Positions 14,301 to 24,975 are shown, counted from the stretch's first letter. The stretch is DNA of 64,000 nucleotides from Lumbricus terrestris (GCA_949752735.1 OX457036.1:88699187-88763186), one strand, 5' to 3'. Notes: generated by a model from the sequence alone, not told the origin. A program made the numbers and translations.

Positions 14301-17300
14301 GGTAACGGGTAACCCCGTCTCCGAAGAGACTTATTAATTGTCGTATATTCTACTGGCGCCGTTCGCCCTAACTCAGCAGTTACGGACCTCAGGTAAAAAA
14401 CCCTGATCTCAAAACTTGGTCTTTACTCTCAAGCTTTAATCTGCTTCCCACGCTCCTAGTTTGCCAAAGCTACAAACTATCCTCTACCCGAGGGGAGCAA
14501 CAACTCTCTACTGTACCAATAATCAACCCGAATAACTTGGTGCCCCTGCTTTACTAAATCGAGCGTATATCACCGAGGCGTCGGCTTCATGCGCCCCGTG
14601 GAGTCACCACTCTCCACCCGTAACCTTCGCGTTACGCTCAAAAGACTCTCAACGATCGCTAAGACAGCAAGATCGTGAATGCAACACGTAGATTCCCTGG
14701 CAGGAAGGAGCCCAACCCAAGTCCTGCAGAATCACCAACACGTGTAGCCAAACAGTAACCGGATACTTCACCAGGGGATTTCACCCTATACAATGTAACA
14801 CTTCCGGAGACCAACGGAGCTGCGGCGTCTCCGGCCTTGTAACCGTACCCCTGAAACAGAAGATTGAACCCCGAGAGATCGATGACAGAGTTACGAACCC
14901 CGACAGATCGTCTACCTGAGCCCTCACAACCGCGTATATCAGGATCGCCCAATCATGTTCAAATGGCTACAGCCAATCCTGTCGAGACAGTAGAACACAA
15001 CCGATTTAACTATGAACGAATTCACGAACACAGTACGTATGGAGTAGTCGGCAACTACTCCACGTTATAAGCAACGCACCGTGTGGCAGGCTTTATTCCA
15101 CCGGCAACACGCTATGCTTTGGCTTAAACGTGGACATCGGTCTTCCGTATACAATGACCGAAACCTAAATTTTAACGAAACCGGTTTCAGTTTCTTTTCT
15201 ACCAAGCCAAATGGCTACCTAACGAGAGTCAGGGTTACTCCCGCTATTTACCCACAAGTTATCTTTTACGTGTACTTGTCTTGTGGCCTGTCCGCCACAT
15301 ATACATACAGTTTCTATATTCTGCAACTATGAAAACAATAGGCTGCTCATAAAATTGGCCAATATAGCCTAGATATTTTTTATCACTCATTTCACGGCTC
15401 TTATTTGTCTTGAGAGGCTATAAAATTCATGTACCTTATTGTGTTCTTTATGAATGTGCCGAGCAGGGGAGAGGTTTGGGAAGAGGATGTGCCCCTACTC
15501 ATTCTCTAAATCCTTTAGAATTTTCGCACTGCAATGGGTTGCATTTTAGGCTGTCATTTTAACGAAACTACACATCAGCATAGGCCCTACCATGCTGATA
15601 ATTATATATATAATCGTGGTTCAAGACTGCTAAAGTATCCCCTCCCATTGTTTAATTTAAATTTTTTGACTTTCCGCACTGCAATGGTCGCATTTTAAGC
15701 TGTCATCTCAACAAAATTTCTCATAAGTTTAGTGCTGAAAGACAGGGTTTAGGAATTCAATAAATGGTTCCACCCCATTTTATTTTATTTTTTTCATTTG
15801 CAGACCATGGTGGTAGCAGATTAAGCAGTCCTCTTAACAAAATTAGCCTACTCATTACTCAGAGACGTGGTTTAAGACTTCAAACAATATTTTTTAGTTG
15901 ACACACGGTACTAGCATTTTCAACTAGCCTATCATCTTAGCAGTATGGATAAACAGCGGATAACACTGTAAAAAGCTGACAATATTTACGAAATATTTCT
16001 GAAATATTGCGGGTTGAAGCAGCTCGATTTCCAGTTCCCACTACAATTTGGGGGCCGTCCCCTACGTCACTCAAGGTATCCACCCATGTAGGCCTATATG
16101 TTTCACTACCTGACAGCTAAGGACTTTGAGCGGACCGGAAAATGTTTTATTTTCTAGAAGAATGGTAAAAGTCGAATTTATACTTAAAAACTAAAATGGC
16201 AAAAATTAAATTAGCCAGGCTGCCGCAATCTGACGAATGTCGAATGCATCATAGCAAAAGTAAAAGTACAAATTTACTTTAATTTGCTGCAGTGTAGTAA
16301 GTAGGATTGAATTTTTTAATTTCTGAAGGGTCCAGGCGACCCCTGGCAAATCGTCAGGCGACCCCCGCGGGGGTCGCGACCCACAGGTTGAGAACCGCTG
16401 AACTAAGGTAAAGGACCGGAACTGAGCCATAGACTTTGTTCTCTAGTATAAGGAACCATTCATCCATGAAATATAAAGAAAGCGATACGGGCGGTGGGAG
16501 TGAAGAGTTGATAACTTCCTATGCAATCTTTTTTTAGAACTCTCTTCGGAGCAAACGTGTACAATTTTCTAGGCGCTGGTAAGTTTTCAAAGATTTACAC
16601 TACATTTACACGTACTCTCATAAGTTGAGCATGCCAATAATGGCCTTGGGACAATGAGGTAACCAAGAGCATTCTCATAAGTAGCGATGGCACCAGCTAT
16701 ACAATTTCAGCGTCAAGGTCATTAGAGCTATTCAGCAATCAGCATGTCTAAGAAATTACATGTAAAGATGATGATTAAAATTCAAAAGAATTCTGCCATG
16801 GCAGGTCAAGAGTAACATAGGTAAGGTAGTTGATATATCAAATGAATTAACGCGACCTATTTTAGTGGTCTTTTGGTCCTTAAGTCTCAGTTGGGTCTTG
16901 CTCCGAAGTATCTGTGTGATCATATACTTCGCCCCTTTCTGCCACTTCGCTGCGTCCTCTTAGGTCCTGTGATCGGCTTGACCTCTTTGCACCCCGAGTC
17001 AGGACCGCCACGGCTCAATCCAGATCATTTGCCTGCATTGGTCCCTCCCTCTGGAATGGGCTTCTCCCATCAGTTCGCTCTGCCATCCTCTCTCGTAGTC
17101 TTTCCTCGTCTTTCTCTCGTCTAAAAACGTGCCTGTTTTCTCGGGGTTGAACGCACTGGGAGCGCTTCTGAAAGGCTCTTGCTGCGAGAAGCGCTTTGTA
17201 AATAGTCTGATACAATATAGTGGTGCGACACTGGTCATAGGTGTAGGCCTACGCTCTGTATATAGAGCCTAGAGGATGGTATTAGAACAATATAGATTAC

Positions 17301-17629
17301 TGTTGAGTCTATTTATGAAGTAAGGTTACCTTTGAGGCAAAAGTGAGACAGCCATCGACCGTGTCAAATAGTTTTGGCTCAAAGTCGTACAGCCTACATT
17401 CTTTGGTCGTCGTTTGAAAAGTGAAGTACAAGCACGATGTTCTGGCTGTGCACTTTATTCCGCAGCTAATTTCGCTGCCTGTTGTCACTTCCTCGGTTGG
17501 ATCATCTGTAGCGCATGCCCGAGCTCCGTTGTCATAAAGGCACGAAGAGAATTCACCAATTCTCACCGCGTGTGCTAAGTACGTCACGGTTGCGCAGAGA
17601 AGAAGGACAGGCAAAGACGTTGAATACAT
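6375..17629 (-). CDS. Secreted PAN-Ig-Ig-C-type lectin protein, copy 1 (gene span, five coding exons)
   Basis: Joining complement exons 17629-17330, 10648-10219, 9511-9215, 8939-8754 and 6667-6375 gives an uninterrupted 501-residue frame with phases 0,1,1,1. Order: signal peptide (about 1-21); PAN/apple domain (22-100, Cys pattern C30, C39, C56, C60, C66, C78, C94); Ser/Pro/Val heptad stalk (about 105-152); Ig-like domain 1 (about 153-243, C166, W174, C228 plus an extra Cys pair at 192/211); Ig-like domain 2 (244-342, B-strand Cys but Phe in place of the F-strand Cys); long-form C-type lectin domain (343-501). The lectin fold has the N-terminal Cys pair, FIWIG, NW, WND (483-485) and terminal Cys. 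The usual EPN sugar motif reads EPS (461-463). No membrane segment or GPI tail, so secretion is likely. PAN, Ig and CTLD modules mediate protein and carbohydrate recognition; a role in immunity or adhesion is inference. I know no family with this exact order. Confidence 0.85.
7114..7398 (+). mobile_element. tRNA-derived SINE with intact target-site duplication
   Basis: The A box TGGCTGATTGG (7,125-7,135) and B box GGTTCAACTCC (7,171-7,181) have tRNA-like spacing. The insert is bounded by perfect 13-bp repeats TAATTGAATTGAC at 7,101-7,113 and 7,399-7,411. Copy 2 has the empty site near 27,843-27,860, so the SINE inserted after the segmental duplication. It lies within lectin intron 4. Confidence 0.85.
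8754..8939 (-). CDS. Lectin copy 1 exon 4: N-terminal half of the C-type lectin domain
   Basis: 62 codons, phase 1 on both sides: TTCPPGFKNISALGNCYKAL, TWSDANSSCQQQ and LVMISSETEQNATGTFL. CPPGF...NCY is the extra Cys pair of long-form CTLDs; W..A...C and L..I.S..E are typical lectin-fold residues. Confidence 0.85.
9215..9511 (-). CDS. Lectin copy 1 exon 3: Ig domain 2
   Basis: 99 codons, phase 1 on both sides, a typical single-exon Ig module. It contains NLTC and LQWY, but the F-strand region reads KSFTFVTT without Cys. The donor is A|GTAAGT. Two in-phase acceptors (TTTTTAG and TTTTAG six bases later) are possible; the first matches the better CAG site in copy 2. Confidence 0.8.
10219..10648 (-). 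CDS. Lectin copy 1 exon 2: heptad stalk and Ig domain 1
   Basis: The acceptor TATATTTCAG joins in phase 0 to TSCVVVSP. About seven degenerate SPTSVNV-type heptads come first, then an Ig-like domain (SARLNC, VRWNF, AGKYTC). It ends in phase 1 at donor CTGG|GTAAAA. The heptads are an in-frame 21-bp minisatellite. Confidence 0.85.
10491..10640 (-). repeat. In-frame 21-bp minisatellite encoding the lectin stalk, copy 1
   Basis: About seven tandem 21-bp units (plus-strand core GTTGGCGACACATTGACGCTA) encode SPTSVNV-like heptads. Units keep the reading frame. Copy 2 has the same number of units but a different pattern of variants, consistent with local gene conversion or slippage. Confidence 0.85.
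10695..11560 (+). repeat. Pyrimidine-rich (TC)n / (TCTG)n low-complexity tract, copy 1
   Basis: A long CT/TG-rich tract with a pure (CT)n core near 11,261-11,322. The equivalent lies at 33,190-33,740 in copy 2. On the lectin coding strand it is purine-rich. Open frames across it are low-complexity artefacts. Confidence 0.85.
10940..11055 (+). repeat. Short tandem repeat, ~34-bp unit
   Basis: Three to four imperfect units of AACCAAGCACAGCCTTCAAA plus ATAACCAAA lie in lectin intron 1 of copy 1. Copy 2 lacks the array. Confidence 0.7.
11903..12196. mobile_element. MITE of the CATGGGCGCCCGCA family
   Basis: It starts CATGGGCGCCCGCACATAGG and ends near GTGGGCACCCATG, about 295 bp, internally similar to the elements at 4,262 and 25,830. 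Nested in the hAT remnant. Confidence 0.65.
12700..13029. mobile_element. Degenerate MITE of the same family
   Basis: The right end TCTGCGGGCGCCCATG (about 13,013-13,028) and the internal region match the family. The left end (GAGCAATTGCCCCTTG) has lost the terminal repeat. Confidence 0.5.
13378..15299. mobile_element. Probable solo LTR, GC-rich
   Basis: A 1.92-kb block opens TGTGGCG and closes CGCCACA (TG...CA with 7-bp inverted ends), flanked by TATA on both sides as a possible 4-bp target duplication. It is much richer in G+C than its surroundings from about 13,380 to 14,960. It contains open frames with no recognisable domain. No primer-binding site or internal retroelement genes are present. 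The shape fits a solo long terminal repeat, but a TIR transposon is possible. Confidence 0.45.
15470..15960. repeat. Degenerate ~125-bp tandem repeat
   Basis: Three diverged units contain GCACTGCAATGG..GCATTTTA.GCTGTCAT (near 15,526, 15,676 and, weaker, 15,800). They lie within the hAT remnant and have no coding capacity. Confidence 0.45.
16866..17240 (+). mobile_element. LINE C-terminal fragment in lectin intron 1, copy 1 only
   Basis: With frame changes the plus strand reads LVLKSQLGLAPKYL, then RSFACIGPSLWNGLLPSVR and FSRLKTCLFSRG, the conserved tail of non-LTR reverse transcriptases. The empty site in copy 2 is near 34,795. It is 5'-truncated and frameshifted. Confidence 0.7.
17330..17629 (-). 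CDS. Lectin copy 1 exon 1: signal peptide and PAN/apple domain
   Basis: The exon encodes 100 codons from MYSTSLPVLLLCATVTYLAH to CLTFASK, ending at donor AAAG|GTAACC in phase 0. The hydrophobic start followed by AHA-V is a good signal-peptide cleavage site. The core ISCGIKCTARTSCLYFTF matches the PAN/apple Cys pattern. The start ATG is the only one preceding the signal peptide. Confidence 0.85.
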
Positions 17630-19077
17630 AACTATGCAATGTAGCCTATTCCGTAACTGCTTACAATTTCAATCGAAAAATTAGTTGCTTTTGCTGATTA
17701 ATTATTTACGTTTAGAACATAGGCCCCCCCCTATTGTGGAGCATCAACAACTCATTCGTTTCAACAATGTCAAAATGTGTAAATAAACGCGCGAATAAAT
17801 GTTCGCACTATGCCCTTCAGCAGCGTTCAAATCTGCTTCTCTTTCAGTCAGGCTTCAATAGGCCTACTTATGTTCTTAAACCAGACAGCTGAAACTGATC
17901 GCGCATTTCAATGCGTTAGTTTCGCTTGCAGTTGAAATGATAAACCTGTAAACGACACTCAAGTTGGCGGCTCTGCAATCTAATACAGAGGATCAGTTAC
18001 TCTCAACCCTTCACGATTTAAAAATCATATCCAGTTGTGAGTCCGATACCTGGTGTTATTATTTACCGTGCCATGTAAATGCACCCCTATCGAATTTCGT
18101 GTCTTTCATTTTCTTTCTCACCCGCCTCGTCCGACCTAAGTGAATTGTGCGTATCGTATGACATAGGAAATTTGCTCTACCGTTTGACAAAAGGTTGTAC
18201 TTTGCTGCTTCTTTGGAGTAAGCTTATACTTGAAACATGCTATTGTTCGCACTTCCCCGAATGGCCGTGGACAATTGGTTTAGCCTAACTGTGCGTGCTT
18301 GCTCTCGTGGCATTTCCAGACAACGCGCCGCTGTTGCTACGCGATATACAAATGCCGGGCTTTCTGTTTCAAAATCTTTCTCGTCCGATCGAGCGCTTCC
18401 TCATTGATTTAACACACACACAAAGGACTGGCATCTGAGGCGCATAGTCGTCACATGCCAAAGAACGGATGCTGAAACAGATGTTTTTTTATAAGTTATG
18501 CCTCTCTCGCTCCGGTGTGTCTTACAACCAGACCCCGACTTCCACTGGGCATCGATCCTTGGACAACCTTCTGATGCGACGCGAATGAGCTCGTGCTGGG
18601 CGCTTAATGTTAGAGTAACGCTTTAGAATCGACAAGTTTATGATTACGAATACGAATACGATTACAAAGTAGTAGAACGTAGGCTACAAAGCGAAGTTTC
18701 TTTCTCGGCCATGCTTAGGCTTTTGAGTTGAACGACGCTGGAGTGTTTGGAGTGCATTCTGAAATAGACAACATGAGACGTCTTCTGTGGACAGGTAAAT
18801 CAATTCGTTGTTGTCGGAATTGCATTGGACTCATCTTACCTGTTTTTGTGTGGATAAAAGAGACGACTGCACGGACTGGTAGCCAGCTGTTTTCGCCTGA
18901 CGTTGAATTCCATGCTCGATAAAGACAGAGAGTAGGCCTATGACAAAAACAATTCAGGAAATTGAACAGAATAGCGAAGAATGACGTTGTGTGAATAGCA
19001 AACCTCCCTGAGGGCAGAACACTGGAGAATTATGCATCAAGGCATTTGAAGAAGCATAGTTCGGGGACTCTAAAAGA
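17630..19077. other. Lectin copy 1 upstream flank, no gene found
   Basis: The region upstream of the lectin start is strongly conserved with 35,203-36,640 simply through duplication and presumably includes the promoter. No convincing TATA box is seen on the minus strand. A 69-codon open frame at 18,079-18,288 is not supported as a gene. Confidence 0.5.
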
Positions 19078-19085
19078 CCACTGCT

Positions 19086-19795
19086 CAGTGGCGGCACCAG
19101 GATTTCAGTTTAGGGGGCTGATGCCCATAGGCGTAGACTTGGTCCAGAAGTTGAAGGGGACGAATCTCGGAGGAAATTTCTATTTTTTATTCGCCTACAT
19201 TTCTGACGACCTTTTTGTAGTCATTTGGTCTAAATCTTTAAAAAAAAATATTTTCCCAGTAAAACATCTGACGACCTCTTTTTAGTCACCTGGTCTAAAT
19301 CTCAAGAATATGTTCCTCTTCCCTGTTCCAAAAACCTGATGACTTTTTTAGGGAGGCTTAGTCGAAATCTCATGAAAATATTTCATTTTCACTGTCCAAT
19401 AAGACCTGATAACCTTTGGAGATGGAGAAGGATGGAACGGGTCAGCTGGACAGAGCATAAATCAAACGAAGAAGTCCTGAAGAAGGTGGAAGAGGAAAGA
19501 CCATTGACGAATACTATTAGAACAAGGCAGAAGAACTGGATAGGACATGTACTGAGAGGCAACTCCTTGCAAAAGGACATAGCGGAGGGCAAAATGGAGG
19601 GGAAGAGCGGAAGAGGAAGACCTAGGGAAAAGTTCTTGGACTGGATGATGGAGGATGGATATGGAAAACTCAAAGAAAAAGCACAGCACCGAGAAGAGTG
19701 GCGTCGTTGGGCATCTGGATCTGCAGGGAGGCAGCAGTCCTAAAGAAGAAAAAGACCTGGGGGTCTTAGCCCTCTAGGCCCTGGCGCCGCCGCTG
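19086..19795. mobile_element. hAT-type MITE (CAGTGGCGGC family) with nested LINE fragment
   Basis: Begins CAGTGGCGGCACCAGGATTT and ends CCTGGCGCCGCCGCTG, flanked by CCACTGCT and CCACTGCC. The shared counterpart at 36,649-37,025 has a perfect CCACTGCT duplication, so it predates the segmental duplication. In copy 1 a LINE tail interrupts it at about 19,420-19,745. Confidence 0.75.
19421..19745 (+). mobile_element. Non-LTR retrotransposon C-terminal fragment
   Basis: The plus-strand frame from about 19,421 reads RWRRMERVSWTEHKSNEEVL, RTRQKNWIGHVLRGNSL, GRGRPREKFLDWM and EEWRRWA. This is the well-known tail of endonuclease/reverse-transcriptase LINE proteins. Only the last ~105 codons are present; absent from copy 2. 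Confidence 0.8.
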
Positions 19796-21428
19796 CCACT
19801 GCCACTGTTTAGATCAATGTCATTGAAACCATGAAATTGCTCAAACAATTGCGACTTAAGAAGAATTAAGCAACTGTTTGCCTAAATCGATCAAATTTGT
19901 CATCGCTGTGTAAACTCCGCCAGAGAAATCAGCTTAGACAAATACCGGTGTTACACAAAAGTAGCCTAAGTAGCCTACGCAAGATTGCTTGACCGGTGTA
20001 AATGCCCGGTCTAATCTTGCCACTGTGGTAGAAACGGTTGGTGAGATTGACAAAACCAAAATAATGAGCGATGCGAAATGTTCTAAGAAGATTCGACGAA
20101 AGAAAGAATTAACCCGGCCGGCCGGTGTGGCATGAAATCCTGTTAGGCATGAAATTGTGTCCGACTCCGCCCACTTCCGTTGTCAAGACAGTATTTCATA
20201 CGCCACACGTATGAGATCTTGTCCGTCATGAAATTTTGTCCGGCATGAAATGGACACGATTCCGCCTACTTTCTTTGTCGAAACAGTATTTCCTACTATT
20301 ATTATATAAATTATCCACGTAAAGGTATCTTACTAACATAAAATCGATAATATAATTTTATATATGGGACGAGAAATCAAGATGTAAACAGTTGAAATAT
20401 TGTTTTAATGTGCGATACTTGTTGTTGCGACCACGATGACGCTAGTTCTATATTTAGAAGGAAATTCCCATCGCGGAACGTGGCGAACTGGCGATGAGTC
20501 GAGACCTGTGTGAATGAGTAAGATCGCTTTCAGAGCATAGAAAGGAGTTCTAAAACTTTTAAAAATTAGACTTTCCATTTATGCCTTAGTTTTCAGTTCT
20601 GTTTTTTTGCACCTAATTGTTATAACTGTAAACTGCTATATGTGTATGTATAGTTTGCACGCTGTTTATCAACTGGGCTGCTTATACTTGAAATATGTAT
20701 TCCAAATATCAAGTAGGCTTACTGATATTAGGCATATGCAATGTAGTGTAATGTAATGTAATTAGAAATTTCTATAGCGCCGCTCACAACCAAGGCCATT
20801 CAGTAGCGCTCCCAGTGCGATAACCCCTAGAGAAAAAATAGGTCTTAAGAAGAGAGAGAGATGTAGATAACGATCCTGAAAGTAGAGTCCCACTTGATTA
20901 GCTTGAATCCTGCGCTGCATGGCTACCTATCGCAACACGCATCCACTGCCTACAATCTTTACAAGATCGATCGTCTTTCAGATTTCCAAAGCAATGGTGG
21001 GATCGAAAAGCCTCTATAAAGACTCTAAAACTCTGCGTAAAAGCCGTTAACCGCATCCTCATAATGATGATTAGGTCTATAATGTTCTGCTGGTTTCTTC
21101 ATCTTTAATTTGTTCCCAGAATAAAGGCCCCTAGGGTAGGCTACTGCTCTTGCCCAACATCGGACGTTTGCTGTGGTTGGTCCTTCCATATGAAATGATT
21201 TTCCGTACTAAGCGCCAAACTAACGGCTCGTTTTTCTAGTAAATTTAAAGCATTAGGCCTATTTTCTTTTCCTCCGTGTCCGCGTTCTCGTGCTGAGGCC
21301 ACTATGAGTCATTCTTCGAGAAGCTCTATAGGCCTATAAGCTAGTCTAAATCTATGGACGCGGTACGATGCTACTGCTGTTGACTTATAATGCTCATATA
21401 GCCTAGGCCTACTACGTAAAACGGTTCA

Positions 21429-22321
21429 CTATCAACAGGGCGAATTTTTAAAAAGGACGCAATCAAAAGGGCGCAATCAAAAGGTCGAAAATGAATAGTG
21501 CGCATTGTTTTTAGAGGACATGGTTGAAATGGCGAAATCAAAATGGCGCATGTTTAAAAGACCGCAATCAAAAGGGCGCTTGTAACCACCGTTGAAAGAG
21601 CCTTCATCCAGCTTCCATTTCATAAGCATTATTTTCGTCAATCCAGCTTCTATTTCTTAAACATTATTTTCATCAATCCAACTTCTATTTTTAATCAATA
21701 AAAAAACCTTCATCCAGCTTCGATTTCTTAAACATTATTTTCGTCAATCCATCTTCTATTTCTTAAGCATTATTTTCATCAATCGAACTCATATTTTTAT
21801 CAATAAAAGAGCCTCCTTCATCCATCTTCCGTTTCTTATACATTATTTTAGTCAATCCATCTTCTATTTCTTAAGCATTATTTTCATCAATCCAACTCCT
21901 ATTTCATCAATAAAAGAACCTTCATCCAGCTTCCATTTCTTAAACATTATTTTCGTCAATCCAGCTTCTACTTCACATGTAAGAGAACCTTCATCCAGCC
22001 TTCATTTCATAATCGTTCTTTTCTTACTGACCTGCTAAATTCTTCTTTTAATCATTTCGTTTCAATCCGGGGGGCTTCGATTGCTCGTCGCCTTATTAGC
22101 ACACTCTTTATTTACCCTTTTCGGTTCCCTTCAGTCTTTTAAAACGCGTCCTTTGACTGCCTTTTCATTGTATTCGTTTGCGCCCCGCTGATTGCGCCCT
22201 TTTGATCACTCGTTCAATTTATTTGTCTTTTCGCCATAATGATCGTGCGATCTAAAAACAATGCGCTCTCTTGATTTTCGTCCACTTGATTGCGCCCTTT
22301 TGAAATTCGCCCTGTTGATAG
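21429..22321. mobile_element. Nested foldback element with internal tandem array
   Basis: The ends CTATCAACAGGGCGAATTT and AAATTCGCCCTGTTGATAG are perfect inverses. Within each arm, GCGCAATCAAAAGG-like repeats (plus strand near 21,470-21,580; inverted near 22,190-22,300) give extended subterminal inverted symmetry. The centre holds the ~105-bp tandem repeat. Confidence 0.8.
21601..21990 (+). repeat. ~105-bp tandem repeat, about 3.7 units
   Basis: Units begin CCTTCATCCAGCTTCCATTT and include CATTATTTTCGTCAATCC; starts are near 21,601, 21,709, 21,817 and 21,919. Each unit is itself built of two related half units. Confidence 0.75.
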
Positions 22322-22767
22322 GATATCACGTACAACAGATCTCGAGATAGGCCCTGTTAGCCTAGGCTATCTGTCTGAAGTGGGATTATAGCCTACTCAT
22401 TTTCTAACTTCATACACAAACACTTTCAATTAGCCGCTATAGTAGAATCCATTTCTTCCAGTTTTAGGAAAAGCTAGTTTTACTTAGAACCCATAATTTT
22501 GGATGATAGGTCTACAAGATTTCGACACGTAGGCCTTAGTTTTAATAATATTATAGTTAGGCCTAGCTAGGCTGTGCCTCGTATCATTGGTTTTGGTAGG
22601 CTGAATAATTATCTTGTCTATTCTGTGTCTTCCACGGACAAGATCTCATGGTGCTATTAATACTGTAGCTTGACAGTTGCCATCTGATGTCATCGGTCAC
22701 GTGAACCAATGACAAGGCTTTCCGGACATTATTTCATGCCGGACAACATTTCATGCCACACCGGCCG

Positions 22768-23284
22768 AGGCCCGCCGACAGAAATTCCGGGCCCCTGGAC
22801 TGAGCAGTCACGTGCCCTAAAGTCCTAAACTACCTTTAGGTTTTCTGGACAAATTTAAATAAAGCAAATAAAAATAAAAGGGTGTGTGCAAGTGTACGCT
22901 AAAATATCCGTGGTACATTTATGATATAGCCTAATCAATTCTTACTATTAAGAGACAAATTTTCAACTTTAAGGTATCGGTAATCAAAATACTTTTCTAG
23001 ATTTAGCCCTAACTGCATCAAATAGGCGTATCCTCGTAGTTCAATGATTTTGCAAGGTCATTTACGATTGCAAGAGTATTCAATCTATTTGCTTAATAAC
23101 AGAGCGCTGAATATTTTTAATTTGCTTGAGCTTGCTGCACGATCTTTCGGCTTCTCTATGCTAACAGTCACACGTCCTGATGGACGAGTGTCGACATCAA
23201 AACCAAGCCTTTCCACAGTTTATATAATTTCCGTTTTCACAAGTTTTATTTCTAATGTCATCTTTTGGACTTACAATACAAAGT
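22768..23284. other. Single-copy spacer, no gene found
   Basis: AT-rich sequence belonging to copy 1 with no visible counterpart in copy 2. The short open frame at 23,044-23,292 has no recognisable domain. Confidence 0.4.
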
Positions 23285-24288
23285 TTCTGTGAACCTGCGC
23301 ATACCCCCTCATGTAGGCCTACTGTAACAGCCCAGCCTCGGTTCTCGACCTACTAGCGTGGCAAACTGTTGTGCCAGGCACATGGGACTCATGTAAAAGT
23401 TATAAGACACACATCGACCATGCACCAATAAACTACTCAAGCTAAACGAGTACTTTTTTAAAATTTCACACCAGTCGCCCCAGTGAATCGTTTTCCGCGC
23501 ACTCAACGCGTGCGCACGTGTAATACAATCTTTATTCGATACATTGTCGGCAACCGGGTGGGAGCGGTCTAAAATAATGATTTCTTTCTATGTCCTGAGA
23601 ACAGTTTTACCTGCGTTCAAAATGCGCATTTTGCTTCGGCTTACTCAACCGATTATCTTTGTGGGCGCACATAGGGGCAACAGGGAGCACTTGCCCCTCT
23701 CATGGAAACTGATACCCATTGTTTTACAACTAGACCTCACTTTTGATTTTGAACCGACTTCTTTGCTCTATGGCGCTAAGTATACAGAGTGAAACTAAGA
23801 AATTTACATTTATTACGGTAACCCCTATGAAAGGTAAGCTTACCCTTTATGAAAAGTACCCAATGTAATTAATTTTCTGCTTGCATTCTTCTAACCCTTG
23901 CCAAAAAACTGACCGTGACCATTGTTTTTGCTCTCTCCTGCCATGAGAAGGCCTACACAACGCATGAATATAGACATCACCTTGTCACCTTATGCTGTCG
24001 GTTCGTGGAAACCTAGCGACCGCCATGACCAGTCTTACACTAGTATTTATAATGCATTGATAGTTGTGTGCTGAACATATATGCACATAACAGACAGTGC
24101 ACGTTGTCTCAGTTTCAAGTGTATTTTTGAACTGCTTTCGAAGAGCGTGCTAACGTCGAAAAAAACACTTGTTTGCCTTAACTACCAGCGACAGCTGCTG
24201 GTTTCTGCTGCAGAGCTGGTAATTTTGGCTTAATGTCAATATAATTATTATACTCGTTACGAGCATATCTTGACAACTGCATTGGAGC

Positions 24289-24716
24289 CATGGGCGGATC
24301 CAGGGGCAAATCCGGCCATGGCCCCATTTAGAAATTTCTTTATTTTAGACCAGCTACAACTAGGCCTCACTTTACATTTATTACGGTAACCCCTCTGGTT
24401 CGTAAAGTTGACGTGACCACCCTCCCCCCACCGGATAAGTGGTTTCATTGGTCGTAGGCCCTCCCACGAGGTCTGTACAGGGGTTTAAGAACACTACAAC
24501 TAAAAAAGATCGTCACTTACTTTTTGGGGAAATGTACTGTTTTTCTGGGAAATGGTGTCTTTTTACCCGAGATTTCGACTAAATGACTAAAAAAGGTCAT
24601 AAACTATTTTGGCGGATAAGATGGCATGGCATTTTTTGCCTGGGAATTTAACAAATTACTAAAAAAAAGTCATCAGATTTTTTGGCCCCTTCGAAATTTT
24701 TTTTTATCCGCCTCTG
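24289..24716. mobile_element. hAT-type MITE (GGGCGGATCCAGGGG family)
   Basis: A 428-bp element with ends CATGGGCGGATCCAGGGG and ATCCGCCTCTG is flanked by a perfect ATTGGAGC duplication at 24,281-24,288 and 24,717-24,724. A second family member is at 49,356-49,665. The interior carries the GACTAAAAAAGGTCAT-type hairpin seen in several MITEs here. Confidence 0.8.
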
Positions 24717-24879
24717 ATTGGAGCAACACTAGCAGGAATGAGTTCCTGAACCTGATGCATAATTTAAAAAGAGAAATGTAATTGTATTTGTTGTATGCAG
24801 TGAAGTAAAAAGTCTTTTTGCATTGAAATAATTAGCACTTTTGTTTTCTGCAGTGTCGAAATTCAACAATTTTTCAACG

Positions 24880-24975
24880 TTCGTAATCGCAATCTCGAAA
24901 TTTCTAAAGCGCCACTCGAAAGCCAAGCGCGGGACACCAGCATATTCACGAGCGCTGCGTTGAGTTAGAAGGGTT
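24880..24975. repeat. LINE/SINE 3'-tail fragment
   Basis: CGAAATTTCTAAAGCGCCAC with GCCAAGCGCGGGACACC matches the fragments at 905 and 4,690. Confidence 0.5.

Larger units (their letters stand above)
11740..16400. mobile_element. hAT-like DNA transposon remnant hosting nested insertions
   Basis: The termini CAGCGGTTCTCAACC (11,740-11,754) and GGTTGAGAACCGCTG (16,386-16,400) are perfect 15-bp inverted repeats; both ends also carry subterminal GACCCC/GGGGTCGCGACC. These resemble Charlie-type hAT ends. Flanking 8-mers do not match, so the duplication is lost or the ends come from two elements. The interior holds two CATGGGCGCCC MITE copies, a probable solo LTR and a degenerate ~125-bp tandem repeat. 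No hAT transposase is readable. Absent from copy 2; it expands lectin intron 1. Confidence 0.65.
20119..22767. mobile_element. Large non-autonomous inverted-repeat transposon in copy 1
   Basis: The ends CGGCCGGTGTGGCATGAAAT (20,119-20,138) and its exact inverse (22,748-22,767) enclose 2.65 kb. Subterminal (G)GCATGAAAT motifs recur near both ends. Copy 2 shows an apparent empty site near 37,350. The interior has a short LINE-tail fragment (about 20,760-20,830), an inverted-repeat element (21,429-22,321) and no transposase frame. Superfamily not assigned. Confidence 0.75.

Noticed and set aside
18079..18288. 69-codon open frame conserved at 35,629-35,838
   Set aside because: Conservation is explained by the segmental duplication. 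By eye about six of nine base differences change the amino acid, and there is no recognisable domain or signal.
21601..21990. Possible CRISPR-like array
   Set aside because: Units are contiguous tandem repeats without unique spacers, in an animal genome and inside a transposon.
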